This document shows, in pieces, positions 9,743-18,728 of a stretch of DNA of 62,247 bases. Numbering within the stretch: position 1 is the stretch's first letter; each line of letters begins with the position of its first letter. The stretch lies in NCBI GenBank assembly GCA_003963075.1, contig RXJV01000061.1, positions 1 through 62,247 on the forward strand. The letters are read 5' to 3'. The stretch is from Burkholderiales bacterium (GTDB taxonomy: Bacteria > Pseudomonadota > Gammaproteobacteria > Burkholderiales > Burkholderiaceae_C). A program made the position numbers and the translations under genes. The notes under the pieces are model-generated. The model was not told the DNA's origin, made no database searches, and worked only from the letters and a program-made list of their open reading frames with translations.

Positions 9743-10855
9743 ATGCAACGCCGATCCCTGCTGACCCTGCCCTCCGCCCTGCTGATGCCTGCCGCCGCCG
9801 CGCCCCTCACGCCCCGCTTCCTGCATGTCGGCAGCTATGCGCCGCTCGGCCAGGGCCTGTACAGCTTCGAGATCGCGGCAGACGGCGGCCTGCGGCCCTG
9901 TGGCCTGACGCCCAACCCGCACAGCCCAAGCTGGCTGGCCCCCGAGGGCCACTGCGTCTATGCCGCCGAGGAGGCCGGCGACCATGTGGCCGTCTATGCC
10001 CAGGACGCGGCGGGCCGCCTGCAACTGCAGCAGCGCCAGCCCAGCGGCGGCCAGGGGCCGGTGCACCTGGCTTTGGCGGCCGGCCGCCTCTGGGTGGCCC
10101 ATTACGGCAGCGCCAGCTTCGCAGCGCTGCCACTGCTGCCGGACGGCCGCCTCGGCCCCGCCGAAGCCTGGCCGGGCTGCAGCGGCGACGACTGCCGCCC
10201 CGGCCCGGCCCAGGCCGTCCGGCGCCCGCCGGGCAGCCAGGCCCGCAGCGGCCACGACGCGCCGCATGCCCACATGATCCAGGCCAGCCCCGACGGCCGC
10301 TGGTTGCTCGGCACCGACCTCGGCCGCGACCGCCTGCTGGTCTGGCCTCTCGGGCCCGGCCTGCCCGGGACACCGGCGCACGAACTCGCGCTCAGCGCCG
10401 GCTCCGGCCCGCGGCACTTCGTCTGCCATCCGGCGCAGCCGCGCTGGGTCTATGTGCTGCAGGAGGAGTCGTCGACGCTGTCCACCATCGAGCTGGCCGC
10501 CGACGGGCCGCGCCTGCGCGACGAAATCTCGGTGCTGCCCGACGGCTTCGCCGGCACCAGCTATGCGTCGGACCTGATCCTCGCGCCCGGCGGGCGCCAC
10601 CTGTACGCGCTGAACCGGCTGCACGACAGCCTGGCCGTGCTGTCGCTGGCCCGACCCGGCAGCCCGCGGCTGCTGGACCACCACTGGGTGCGCGGCAGCT
10701 ACCCGCGCAGCGCCTGCCGCGCTGGCCAGCAGCTCTGGGTCTGCAACCAGCGCAGCGACCAGCTCAGCCACTTCAACCTCAGCCGCCCGGAATCACCGCG
10801 CTTCACCGGCCGCCAGACGCCGGTGCCCAGCCCGGCCGCGGCCTGCGCGCTTTAG
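9743..10855 (+). CDS. Lactonase family seven-bladed beta-propeller protein
   Basis: A 370-residue member of the lactonase/YbhE (6-phosphogluconolactonase-like) family. It starts with a probable export signal (MQRRSLLTLPSALLMPAAAA), unlike cytoplasmic Pgl enzymes, so a periplasmic lactonase on sugar lactones is more likely than a pentose-phosphate role. Family features visible are the first-blade GSYAPLGQGLYSFEIAADGG (about 31-50), PHAHMIQASPDGRWLLGTDLG in the middle, and a repeating LxPGGRHLYALNR-type blade. It lies 40 bp after the YdeI-like gene and 9 bp before creA. The exact substrate is not deducible. Confidence 0.8.
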   Translation: MQRRSLLTLPSALLMPAAAAPLTPRFLHVGSYAPLGQGLYSFEIAADGGLRPCGLTPNPHSPSWLAPEGHCVYAAEEAGDHVAVYAQDAAGRLQLQQRQPSGGQGPVHLALAAGRLWVAHYGSASFAALPLLPDGRLGPAEAWPGCSGDDCRPGPAQAVRRPPGSQARSGHDAPHAHMIQASPDGRWLLGTDLGRDRLLVWPLGPGLPGTPAHELALSAGSGPRHFVCHPAQPRWVYVLQEESSTLSTIELAADGPRLRDEISVLPDGFAGTSYASDLILAPGGRHLYALNRLHDSLAVLSLARPGSPRLLDHHWVRGSYPRSACRAGQQLWVCNQRSDQLSHFNLSRPESPRFTGRQTPVPSPAAACAL

Positions 10856-10864
10856 ACTGGGCCG

Positions 10865-11332
10865 ATGAAGCACGCCGCCCTCCTCCTGCTGCTCACCGCC
10901 GCCGGCCTGGCCGCTGCGGAGCCCATCGGCTCGGTCGACACCGCCTTCAAGCTGGTCGGGCCCGACCACAAGATCGTCGTCGATGCCTACGACGACCCCA
11001 AGGTCGGCGGCGTGGCCTGCTATGTGTCGCGGGCCAAGACCGGCGGGATCAAGGGCGCGCTGGGCATCGCCGAGGACAAGTCCGAGGCCGCCATCGCCTG
11101 CCGCCAGGTCGGGCCCATCCAGATCGGCCAGCCGCTGCCGCGCCAGGAGGAGGTATTCAGCGAACGCATCTCGCTGGTGTTCAAGCGGCTGCGCATCGTC
11201 CGCATCGTCGACCCGGCGCGCAACACCCTGGTCTATCTGACCTATTCCGACCGCCTGATCGACGGCTCGCCGCAGAACAGCGTGACCGCGGTGCCGGTGC
11301 CGCGCGAGACGCCCATCCCGCTGCGCAAATGA
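10865..11332 (+). CDS. creA: CreA family periplasmic protein
   Basis: A small exported protein (155 residues) with a signal peptide ([18 protein letters not shown]). The mature part follows the CreA pattern: an early [16 protein letters not shown], then [20 protein letters not shown] (about 42-61), and a late [18 protein letters not shown]. The family is widespread in proteobacteria and historically linked by name to the creABCD locus, but its function is unknown. It follows the lactonase gene by 9 bp, and 64 bp separate it from the next GGDEF gene. Confidence 0.85.
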   Translation: MKHAALLLLLTAAGLAAAEPIGSVDTAFKLVGPDHKIVVDAYDDPKVGGVACYVSRAKTGGIKGALGIAEDKSEAAIACRQVGPIQIGQPLPRQEEVFSERISLVFKRLRIVRIVDPARNTLVYLTYSDRLIDGSPQNSVTAVPVPRETPIPLRK

Positions 11333-11396
11333 TACCGGCGCCCACCCATTCGCGGGCCGAGCCGGCCGGCCAGTACCCGCCGCCCGAGGGGGGCGT

Positions 11397-12557
11397 ATGA
11401 GCCTCACCGAGGCCCTGTTCACGCTGATGCCGATGCAGGCCGCGGCAGCGGCCCTGGTGCTGATCACGCTGATCGGCTGGCGCGGTGTCAATGCCGGCGG
11501 CCGCTGGGCGCAATTCGGCCTGGTCGCGCTGGCCCTGGGGCTGGCCCTGCTCAGCCCGGCCTTCGGCGGACGTCTGGCCGCCGCACAGGCCGTCCAGACC
11601 CTCGGCCTGGCGGGCATCAGCGCCGGCCTGTCGGCGCTGTGGGCCGCGCTGGCGCTGTGGTTCTCGCCCCAACCCGGCCGCCGCGCGATGACCGCAGCGC
11701 CGCTGCTGCTGGCCGCCGTGCATCTGGCGCCCTGGGGCGACCACGCCATCGCCCAGGCCCTCGCCGAGGGGGTGCTGGTGGCCCAGCTCGCCTGGCTGGG
11801 CCTGCTGCTGGAGCGGCCGGGCCGCAGCAGCGTGCTGCAGGGCCTGAACAGCGGGCGCTGGCGGCTGCTGGGCCTGATCGCGGTGCTGCCGCTGCTGGCG
11901 GCCATCGCCTGGCGCGCCGCCGTCACCGGCCTCGCGCTGGGGCCGCTGACCTGGCCCAATCTGATGCTGGGCCTGGCCGGCCAGCTCGCGCTGCTGCTGC
12001 TGCTGCCGATGCTGCTGCTGGCCTGGCGCAGCCAGACCGAGGCCGAGCTAGCGCGGCTGGCCCAGACCGATGGCCTGACCGGTCTCATCGATGCCAGCGC
12101 CTTCACGCGGCGCTCGGTGGACCTGATCTCGATGGCGCGCCGCTACGACGAGCCGCTGGCCTTGATGGTGTTTGAGTTGGACAGCTTCCCCGACCTGGTG
12201 GCCGAGAGCGGCCCCGACTTCGCCGACCGCGCGCTGGCCCTGTTTGCGAGCTGCGTGCAGGCCCAGATGCGGCTGGGCGACCTGGCCGGTCGGCTGGGCG
12301 GCGAGCAGTTCGGCGTGCTGATGGCGCGCTGCCTGCCCGAAGGCCCGATCGCACTGGATGCGCGGCTGCGCGCCACCGTGGCCGAACGCGCGCCCGCCGA
12401 ACTCGGCCAGGCCCTGAGCTTCAGCGCCGGCTGGGGCAAGCTGCGCCCCGGCGACCGCGGCCTGGCCGATTTGCAACGCCGCGCCGAAACCGCGCTCTAC
12501 GAGGCCAAGCGCGCCGGCCTGGGCCGGCTGATGGCCGAGCCCGGCCTGGCGGACTAG
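11397..12557 (+). CDS. Membrane GGDEF-domain protein with degenerate active site
   Basis: A 386-residue protein with about seven hydrophobic segments (10-210) followed by a GGDEF-fold domain. The active-site motif reads GGEQF (301-305) instead of GG(D/E)EF. The usual LDxDxFKxxND metal/GTP loop is changed to ELDSFPDLVAESG, so cyclase activity is doubtful. The I-site RLGD is intact five residues upstream, which suggests a c-di-GMP receptor rather than a synthase. The start at 11397 is preceded by a purine-rich GAGGGGGG. Its last four bases overlap the convergent glcF gene. Compare the intact cyclase at 6281-7444. Confidence 0.85.
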   Translation: MSLTEALFTLMPMQAAAAALVLITLIGWRGVNAGGRWAQFGLVALALGLALLSPAFGGRLAAAQAVQTLGLAGISAGLSALWAALALWFSPQPGRRAMTAAPLLLAAVHLAPWGDHAIAQALAEGVLVAQLAWLGLLLERPGRSSVLQGLNSGRWRLLGLIAVLPLLAAIAWRAAVTGLALGPLTWPNLMLGLAGQLALLLLLPMLLLAWRSQTEAELARLAQTDGLTGLIDASAFTRRSVDLISMARRYDEPLALMVFELDSFPDLVAESGPDFADRALALFASCVQAQMRLGDLAGRLGGEQFGVLMARCLPEGPIALDARLRATVAERAPAELGQALSFSAGWGKLRPGDRGLADLQRRAETALYEAKRAGLGRLMAEPGLAD

Positions 12558-13804
12558 GGCCTGTCGACGCCCCGCAAGGCATCGTCCAGCACCTCCACCC
12601 AATGCCGCACCGGCTGGGCGGTGCCGCCTTGCAGGTGCTGGATGCAGCCGATATTGGCCGACACGATCTGCTCGGCCTGCAGCGGCGCCAGCGCGGCGAG
12701 CTTGCGGTCGCGCAGCTGCTTGGCCAGCTCAGGCTGCAACACCGAGTAGGTGCCGGCCGAGCCGCAGCACAGATGGCTGTCGGTTGGCGCACAGGCGATC
12801 TTGAAGCCCAGCTCGCGCAACGCCGCCTCCACGCCGCCCCTGAGCTGCTGGCCATGCTGCAGCGTGCACGGCGGGTGGTAGGCCAGCGCGCCGCCACGGG
12901 CCTTGAGGCGGGGCTTGAGCGGCGGCACCAGCTCGGGCAACAGCTCGCTGAGGTCGCGCGTCATCTCGCTGACGCGGCGGGCCTTGTCGGCATACGCCGG
13001 GTCGTCGCGCAGCGCGTGGGCATAGTCCTTGACCATCACGCCGCAGCCCGACGCGTTCATCACCAGGGCCTCGACCCGCTCGCCCCGACCCGACACCAGC
13101 GGCCACCAGGCGTCGATGTTGCGCCGCATGTCGGCCAGCGCGGCCTCGTGGTCGCCCAAATGCTCGCGGATCGCGCCGCAGCAGCCCGCGCCGTCGGCAA
13201 CCACCGTCTGGATGCCGGCCGCATCGAGCACGCGGGCGGTGGCGCTGTTGATGTTGGGGGCCATCGCCGGCTGCACGCAGCCCAGCAGCAGCGCCACCTT
13301 GCGGTTGAGCTGGCGCGTCGGCCAGTCGTGCGCGGTGGCCGGCGGCTTGGGCGGCACCTTGTCCTTCAGCGCCGCCGGCACGAAGGGGCGGAAGGCCTGG
13401 CCGAGCTTCATGGCCGGCTTGAACAGCGGCGAGGTCAGCCCCTGCTTGAGCAGCCAGCGCACCCGGCGCTCCGGCGCGGGACGCTCGACCTGGGCGTCGA
13501 CGACCCGCCGGCCGATGTCGACCAGGCGGCCGTACTCGACGCCCGACGGGCAGGTGGTCTCGCAGTTGCGGCAGGTCAGGCAGCGGTCGAGGTGGGCCTG
13601 GGTTTCGCGCGTGGGCGTGGCGCCCTCCAACACCTGCTTGATCAGGTAGATGCGGCCACGTGGGCCGTCCAGCTCATCACCGAGCAGCTGGTAGGTCGGG
13701 CAGGTGGCGGTGCAGAAGCCGCAGTGCACACAGCGCCGCAGGATGGCCTCGGCCTCGGTGCCATCCGGCGTGCCGGCGAATTCGGGGGCAAGCGTGGTTT
13801 GCAT
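12554..13804 (-). CDS. glcF: Glycolate oxidase iron-sulfur subunit GlcF
   Basis: Electron-transfer subunit of the GlcDEF glycolate dehydrogenase complex, which oxidises glycolate to glyoxylate at the membrane. The 416-residue protein has two 4Fe-4S ferredoxin motifs: Cys25/28/31 with Cys35 (CVHCGFCTATCP) and Cys75/78/81 with Cys85 (CLTCRNCETTCP). Two CCG-type domains follow, with GAGCCGAIREH and HLCCGSAGTY. Length is normal for GlcF. It is the last gene of the minus-strand glc operon, but a methyltransferase gene separates it from glcE. Its 3' end overlaps the convergent GGDEF gene by 4 bp. Confidence 0.95.
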   Translation of the reverse strand: MQTTLAPEFAGTPDGTEAEAILRRCVHCGFCTATCPTYQLLGDELDGPRGRIYLIKQVLEGATPTRETQAHLDRCLTCRNCETTCPSGVEYGRLVDIGRRVVDAQVERPAPERRVRWLLKQGLTSPLFKPAMKLGQAFRPFVPAALKDKVPPKPPATAHDWPTRQLNRKVALLLGCVQPAMAPNINSATARVLDAAGIQTVVADGAGCCGAIREHLGDHEAALADMRRNIDAWWPLVSGRGERVEALVMNASGCGVMVKDYAHALRDDPAYADKARRVSEMTRDLSELLPELVPPLKPRLKARGGALAYHPPCTLQHGQQLRGGVEAALRELGFKIACAPTDSHLCCGSAGTYSVLQPELAKQLRDRKLAALAPLQAEQIVSANIGCIQHLQGGTAQPVRHWVEVLDDALRGVDRP

Positions 13805-13814
13805 GGCGCAGGCG

Positions 13815-14477
13815 TCAGGCCTCGAAGACCAGGGTCCAGAAGTAGTCCAGCTCACGGAACTCGGTCCGCCGACCGGGCAGCAGGGCCTCGAACTCCGCGG
13901 CGGTCGGGAAGTTCTTCAGCACCTCATACGTGCTGCCATCGGACAACTGGCGCCGTTGGAAACCATTGCCCTCTGCATCGACCCGTGCGATCGGCGTGCT
14001 GTCGCACTCAACGTAGCGGTTGTCGAGCAGCACCACGCGCGCGCCCGGCTGCGGGCAGGCAAGCAGTTGTGCCACCCACGCCGCGCGGCGCGACAGCGGC
14101 ACATGCGAGAACCACAGGCCGGCAAACGCGGCATCGAAGGGCCCCGGGCCGACCGCAGCCGCCAGCGCATAGGCATCGGCCCGCGTGAAACGCACGCGGC
14201 CGAAGTCCAACGGTTTGTCGCGGGCCAGCGCCAGCACCTCGGGGTTCAGGTCGGTGCCCAGCCACGAGGCCGCATCCGCCGTGGCTTGCGGCAGCCAGAA
14301 GCCGGTGCCCGTCGCCACCTCCAGCACGTGGCGGCCGGCGAACTGCTCGCGCAGCCAGGCCTTCAGCGTCGCGATGTCGGCCTGCCGGTGGGGCCTGTCG
14401 AAGACGCGCTCGTACTCCGCCGCGCGCTGGGCGTAATAGCGCGGCATCACGCGCTCGACGTTGTCAGAGGTCTGCAT
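13815..14477 (-). CDS. Class I SAM-dependent methyltransferase within the glc operon
   Basis: A 220-residue cytoplasmic methyltransferase. The SAM-binding motif I is VLEVATGTGFW (about 51-61), followed by an acidic residue in LGTDLNPE at the end of strand 2 and a motif II-like GPFDAAFAGLWFSH. The acceptor substrate is unknown. Its start lies 14 bp inside the 3' end of glcE and its end is 10 bp before glcF, so it is embedded in and co-expressed with glcDEF. Such an insertion is not part of the textbook glc operon. The C-terminal region (LDYFWTLVFEA) is typical of small uncharacterised methyltransferases. Confidence 0.85.
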   Translation of the reverse strand: MQTSDNVERVMPRYYAQRAAEYERVFDRPHRQADIATLKAWLREQFAGRHVLEVATGTGFWLPQATADAASWLGTDLNPEVLALARDKPLDFGRVRFTRADAYALAAAVGPGPFDAAFAGLWFSHVPLSRRAAWVAQLLACPQPGARVVLLDNRYVECDSTPIARVDAEGNGFQRRQLSDGSTYEVLKNFPTAAEFEALLPGRRTEFRELDYFWTLVFEA

Positions 14478-15534
14478 ACAAGCGCCCCGGGTTGAACACG
14501 CCGTGAGGGTCGAAGCTCGCCTTCAGCCGGCGGTGGATGGCCGCCAGCGGCGGTGACAGCGGCGCGAAGGCGCCGGGCGACTTGTCGAGCGCGCGGAACA
14601 GCGTCGCGTGGCCACCGGCACCGGCCGCCGCGTCGCGCACCGCGGCCGGCTCCATCGGCGTGACCACCCAGCGCTGCGCGCCGCCCCATTCGATGAGCTG
14701 TTCGCCGCGCAGCTTGAGCTCCGGCGCGGTGCTGGGCAGCGACAGCCGCCACAGCCGTGCACCGTTGGCCACCGCGCGCTCGGCGCCAATGAAGAACTCG
14801 TCGGTCTGGTCACGCAGGCCGGTCCAGAAAGGCTCGGCGAGGTCGGGCGGAATCAGGTCCCCACCGAGCTTGCGGCGGGCCGAGCCCACGGCGGCCTCGG
14901 CGCCGGCCAGGCGCAGCAGAAGCGCCCCATCCCACCAGGCGCTGGCCTCGATCGGCAGCGGCTGGCCACCCCAGCTGTTCAGGGCCTTCAGCGCGTCGGG
15001 CTGGCTGAGGTCGAAACGCAGCGTGGCGACGGCGGCCGGCAGCGGCAGCACCTTCAGCGTGACCTCGGTGATCAGCCCGAGCTGGCCCATCGAGCCCGCC
15101 AGCGCGCGGCTGACATCGAAGCCGGCCACGTTCTTCATCACCGTGCCGCCAAAGCTCAGCAGCTCGCCCCGGCCGTTGATCAGCACGGCGCCGAGCAGGT
15201 GGTCCCGCACCGAACCCAGCGCCGCGCGGGCCGGGCCGGACAGACCGGCCGCCACCATGCCGCCCACGGTGCCCTTGGCACCGAAGCGGGGCGGCTCGAA
15301 GGCCAAGCGCTGGCGGTGCTGAGCCAGCAGCGCCTCGACCTCGACCAGCGGCGTGCCGGCCAGCGCACTGACGAAGAGCTCGCTGGGCTCATAGGCGGTG
15401 ACGCGATTCAGCGCCAGCGTCGACAGCGGCTCGCCGGCCGGCGCCTCGCCATAGAAGTTTTTGCTGCCGTGGCCGGTGATGCGCAGCGGGCTGCGCGCGT
15501 CGCGGATGAGGGTCTGCAGATCGGCCAGGCTCAA
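14464..15534 (-). CDS. glcE: Glycolate oxidase FAD-binding subunit GlcE
   Basis: Second flavin subunit of glycolate dehydrogenase (356 residues). The PCMH-type FAD-binding fold is visible: RITGHGSKNFYG near residues 18-29, FGAKGTVGGMVAAGLSGPAR (about 84-103) and GELLSFGGTVMKNVAGFDV, the GlcE version of the flavin-contacting loop. The start overlaps the glcD stop by 4 bp (ATGA), indicating translational coupling. It lacks the C-terminal cap seen in GlcD, as expected for GlcE. It is followed by the embedded methyltransferase and then glcF. Confidence 0.95.
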   Translation of the reverse strand: MSLADLQTLIRDARSPLRITGHGSKNFYGEAPAGEPLSTLALNRVTAYEPSELFVSALAGTPLVEVEALLAQHRQRLAFEPPRFGAKGTVGGMVAAGLSGPARAALGSVRDHLLGAVLINGRGELLSFGGTVMKNVAGFDVSRALAGSMGQLGLITEVTLKVLPLPAAVATLRFDLSQPDALKALNSWGGQPLPIEASAWWDGALLLRLAGAEAAVGSARRKLGGDLIPPDLAEPFWTGLRDQTDEFFIGAERAVANGARLWRLSLPSTAPELKLRGEQLIEWGGAQRWVVTPMEPAAVRDAAAGAGGHATLFRALDKSPGAFAPLSPPLAAIHRRLKASFDPHGVFNPGRLYADL

Positions 15535-17012
15535 AACCGCTCCAGCTCAGGAAACGCCAGCAGCCCGCGCCTGACATGCATGCGGCCGTACTCGGCGCAG
15601 CGGTGCAGCGTCGGGATCTGCTTGCCGGGGTTGAGGGTGCCAGCGGGGTCGAAGGCGGCCTTGAGCTGCAGCATCTGCGCGCGCTCCTCGGGGCTGAACT
15701 GCACGCACATCGAATTGAGCTTCTCGACGCCCACGCCATGCTCGCCGGTCACGGTGCCGCCGAGCGCCACGCTGCGCTCCAGGATCTCGGCGCCGAACAG
15801 CTCGCAGCGGTGCAGCTGGTCGGGGTCGTTGGCGTCGAACAGGATCAGCGGGTGCAGATTGCCGTCGCCCGCATGGAAGACATTGGCGCAGCGCAGGCCG
15901 TACTTCTTCTCCATCTGCTGGATGTCGAGCAGGATGGTGGCCAGGTGCTTGCGGGGGATGGTGGAGTCCATGCACATGTAGTCGGGGCTGATGCGGCCGC
16001 TCGCCGGGAAGGCGTTCTTGCGGCCGCTCCAGAACTTCAGCCGCTGGGCCTCGTCGGTGCTGACCTGCACATCGGTCGCGCCGCTGTCACGCAGCACCGC
16101 CTCCATGCGGGCGATCTCCTCGGCCACCTCCTCGGGCGTGCCGTCGCTCTCGCACAGCAGGATGGCCTCGGCGGTGAGGTCGTAGCCGGCGTGGACGAAG
16201 TCCTCGACCGCGGCCGTCATCGGCTTGTCCATCATCTCCAGGCCGGCCGGGATGATGCCGGCCGCGATGATGGCGGCCACTGCGTCGCCGGCCTTGCGCA
16301 CATCGTCGAAGCTGGCCATCAGGCAGCGCGCCAGTTGCGGCTTGGGCACCAGCCTGACGGTGACCTCGGTGACCACGGCCAGCATGCCCTCGCTGCCCAC
16401 CACCAGGGCCAGCAGGTCCAGGCCCGGCGCGTCCAGCGCCTCGCTGCCGAACTCGATCGGTTCGCCCTCGACCGTGAAGCCGCGCACCCGCAGCACGTTG
16501 TGCAGCGTGAGGCCGTATTTCAGGCAGTGCACGCCGCCCGAGTTCTCCGCGATATTGCCGCCGATGGTGCAGGCGATCTGGCTGCTGGGGTCGGGCGCGT
16601 AGTACAGGCCGTGCGGGGCCGCGGCCTCGCTGATCGCCAGGTTGCGCACGCCGCACTGCACCCGCGCCGTGCGGGCCAGCGGGTCGACCTGCAGGATGCG
16701 GTTGAACTTGGCCAGCGCCAGCGTCAGGCCGGAGCCGTGCGGCATCGCGCCGCCGCTCAGGCCGGTGCCGGCGCCGCGCGCAACCACCGGCACGCCGAGG
16801 CGATGACAGGCCTTGAGCACCGCAGCGACCTGGTCTTCGGTCTCGGGCAGGGCCACAGCCAGCGGGCGCTGGCGGTAGGCGGTCAGGCCGTCGCACTCAT
16901 AGGGCGTGGTCTGCTCGGCCTGATAGAGCAGCGCGTGGGCCGGCAGCAGCGGGCTCAGCGCGGCCACCAGCGCGGCGCGGCGCGAGGCGAGATCGTCGGC
17001 AAGGTCGGACAT
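15531..17012 (-). CDS. glcD: Glycolate oxidase subunit GlcD (FAD-linked oxidase)
   Basis: Catalytic flavoprotein of glycolate dehydrogenase, 493 residues, typical for GlcD. FAD-binding motifs include PVVARGAGTGLSGGAMPHGS (about 75-94) and CTIGGNIAENSGGVHCLKYG (about 147-166). The C-terminal cap ends with the substrate/flavin region HAGDGNLHPLI and GTVTGEHGVG. It starts 5 bp downstream of the phaM stop and overlaps glcE by 4 bp, so it belongs to the same minus-strand transcription unit. A closely related D-lactate dehydrogenase is the main alternative, but the adjacent glcE and glcF decide for glycolate. Confidence 0.95.
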   Translation of the reverse strand: MSDLADDLASRRAALVAALSPLLPAHALLYQAEQTTPYECDGLTAYRQRPLAVALPETEDQVAAVLKACHRLGVPVVARGAGTGLSGGAMPHGSGLTLALAKFNRILQVDPLARTARVQCGVRNLAISEAAAPHGLYYAPDPSSQIACTIGGNIAENSGGVHCLKYGLTLHNVLRVRGFTVEGEPIEFGSEALDAPGLDLLALVVGSEGMLAVVTEVTVRLVPKPQLARCLMASFDDVRKAGDAVAAIIAAGIIPAGLEMMDKPMTAAVEDFVHAGYDLTAEAILLCESDGTPEEVAEEIARMEAVLRDSGATDVQVSTDEAQRLKFWSGRKNAFPASGRISPDYMCMDSTIPRKHLATILLDIQQMEKKYGLRCANVFHAGDGNLHPLILFDANDPDQLHRCELFGAEILERSVALGGTVTGEHGVGVEKLNSMCVQFSPEERAQMLQLKAAFDPAGTLNPGKQIPTLHRCAEYGRMHVRRGLLAFPELERF

Positions 17013-17017
17013 CGCGT

Positions 17018-17785
17018 TCAGGGCTTGCGGCGGGCGCTGCTGATGCGTGGCTTGGCGGTCTTGGCCGCCCGCGGGGCCGCCGCCTTGGCCGCGGGAGACT
17101 TGGAGGCCGCGTTGGATGCTGCGCCGGCAGCGAAGCCCTTGGCCACGCTGCCCACCACCGTGCCGGGCACGCTGGCGGCGCGCTTGAGCGTGTCGCTGGC
17201 GGCGTCAAAGCTTTGCTTGACCAGGTTGCCGGCCAGGCTGCGGGCGGCATCCGTCGCGCTGTCCTTCATCGCTGCGGTGGCCAGCTGGGTGAACTGCTGG
17301 CTGAGCGCGGTCCACCACTGGGTGGGGTCGATGGCCGCCGGTGCGCCCACGGTCTTGGCGGAGTCGGCCGCCGCCTTGACGGTCTTGGCCGCGGCCTTGG
17401 CGGTCTTGGTGGCCGTCTTGACCGCCGCCTGGGCCACCGGCGCCGCGGCGGCCAGCACCTCGGGCGGCACACCGGGCCAGGCGCTCGTCTCGGGCAGCTT
17501 GAGGCTGTCGCGCAGGTCGGCCAGCGGCACGTTCATGGACTTCAAGGTGGACAGCGTCATGCGCTGCACTTCCAGCGCCTGGATGGTGGCGGCCAGCATG
17601 CGGGCGTTCTGCTCCAGCCAGAACTGCACGGTGCGCAGCTCCTCGATGCGCTTGGCCAGTTCCTCGGGGTTCAGCGTCGGCGCCACCCACTGGCCGATGC
17701 CGGGCAGGGCCGAGCCGGCGTTCTTGACCAGGCCCTGAAGGAACTCGAAACCGGGCACGAACTTGGTGAAGCTGTTGTCCGTCAT
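17018..17785 (-). CDS. phaM: PhaM-type polyhydroxyalkanoate granule protein
   Basis: A 255-residue protein resembling PhaM of Cupriavidus, which activates PHA synthase and tethers granules to the nucleoid. The conserved N-terminal block includes LPGIGQWVAPTLNPEELAKR (about 28-47) and FWLEQNARMLAATIQALEVQ, an amphipathic helical region. The middle is Ala/Lys/Val-rich with phasin-like repeats (TAKAAAKTVKAAADSAKT). The basic C-terminus (KSPAAKAAAPRAAKTAKPR) resembles the DNA-binding tail of PhaM. It has a strong ribosome site (AGAGGAG) upstream. Placement just before glcD suggests co-transcription without an obvious metabolic link. No phaC gene is in the window. Confidence 0.8.
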   Translation of the reverse strand: MTDNSFTKFVPGFEFLQGLVKNAGSALPGIGQWVAPTLNPEELAKRIEELRTVQFWLEQNARMLAATIQALEVQRMTLSTLKSMNVPLADLRDSLKLPETSAWPGVPPEVLAAAAPVAQAAVKTATKTAKAAAKTVKAAADSAKTVGAPAAIDPTQWWTALSQQFTQLATAAMKDSATDAARSLAGNLVKQSFDAASDTLKRAASVPGTVVGSVAKGFAAGAASNAASKSPAAKAAAPRAAKTAKPRISSARRKP

Positions 17786-17810
17786 GATGTCTCCTCTTGT
17801 GAGGCCGATG

Positions 17811-18728
17811 CTACTTGCTGGGCAGCACCGGCTTCACCTCGAAACCCCGCGCTGCCAGCAGCCGGGGCAGGGCTTCGGGCCCGCTCATGTGCAGCGCACC
17901 CACCGCCACCAGCAGCCGCTGGCCGGCGGCATGCAGCGCATCGATGCGCGCGGCCAGCGCGGTGTTGCGGTCGTCGTTGACGCGCTTGAGCCAGGCCCGC
18001 TCGGCGGCCGTGTCGGCGCAGGCGCACCAGCGCGGGTAGTCGGCCAGCGCCTTCAGGTCACCGCGCGACCAGCTCGCCGCCAGCTGGCGCAGGGGCGCAC
18101 GCATCTGGCCGCGCTGCAGCTGGCGCAGCGTCGAGTCGATCAGGTCGGCCAGCGCCCCGGCCTCGGGCTCCAGCGCAGCGAGCTGTTCGTCCACGCTCTC
18201 CAGCGACTGCACCGGCCGGCGCTCGCGCTTGGCCCAGGCCAGCAGCATCTGGTCCTGGCCGTAGAGCGGGTCGAAGCCGTCGCGGCGCGCCTCCAGCAGC
18301 GTCAGCGTGCTGAGTTGCAGCATGACCGGCAAGGCCGCCAGCGCGGCCGGCGGCAGGCAGCTGGCGCGCGCCTGGGCTTCGATGCGCCGGGCCTGGGCGG
18401 GCGGCAGCGGCGCGGACGGCGACAGCGTGGCCAGCGCGTCGCCGACATCGGCCGGATCCAGCTCCACCGCCAGCACCTCGGTCTCGGCCCAGGCGCGGCG
18501 CAGCGCCGGGCCGGGGTAGGCCCAGTCGGCCTTGCCCAGGTGCAGGCTGCCGAACAGATAGCTGCTGCGGCCATCGCGGCTGATGCGCCACAGCAGGCCG
18601 CGGTCCGGCGCCTGGGCCGCCCAGGCGGCGGCCTGCTCGGCCGTGGGCGCCACCGGTGCCGGCGGGCAAGCGGCAGGGGCCGCACCAGTCCACAGTGCGG
18701 CCAGCAACAACAGAACGGATCGGGTCAT
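17811..18728 (-). CDS. TraB/GumN family protein
   Basis: An exported 305-residue protein (signal peptide MTRSVLLLLAALWTGAAPAA) of the TraB/GumN family, proposed from fold relationships to be metal-dependent proteases or erythromycin-esterase-like hydrolases. The signature elements are LLWRISRDGRSSYLFGSLHL (about 45-64), with the SLHxG histidine, an acidic VLAVELDPAD near residue 86, and a C-terminal VAVGALHMSGPEALPRLLAA that supplies the second GALHxxG motif. The start overlaps the retropepsin stop by 4 bp, and the stop is 25 bp before phaM. The physiological substrate is unknown. Confidence 0.85.
   Translation of the reverse strand: MTRSVLLLLAALWTGAAPAACPPAPVAPTAEQAAAWAAQAPDRGLLWRISRDGRSSYLFGSLHLGKADWAYPGPALRRAWAETEVLAVELDPADVGDALATLSPSAPLPPAQARRIEAQARASCLPPAALAALPVMLQLSTLTLLEARRDGFDPLYGQDQMLLAWAKRERRPVQSLESVDEQLAALEPEAGALADLIDSTLRQLQRGQMRAPLRQLAASWSRGDLKALADYPRWCACADTAAERAWLKRVNDDRNTALAARIDALHAAGQRLLVAVGALHMSGPEALPRLLAARGFEVKPVLPSK

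Noticed and set aside
15576-17738. Very long open frames antisense to glcD, phaM and other genes
   Set aside because: Such frames are expected opposite high-GC genes with biased third positions; they show no family motifs and are Ala/Arg/Gly/His-rich.
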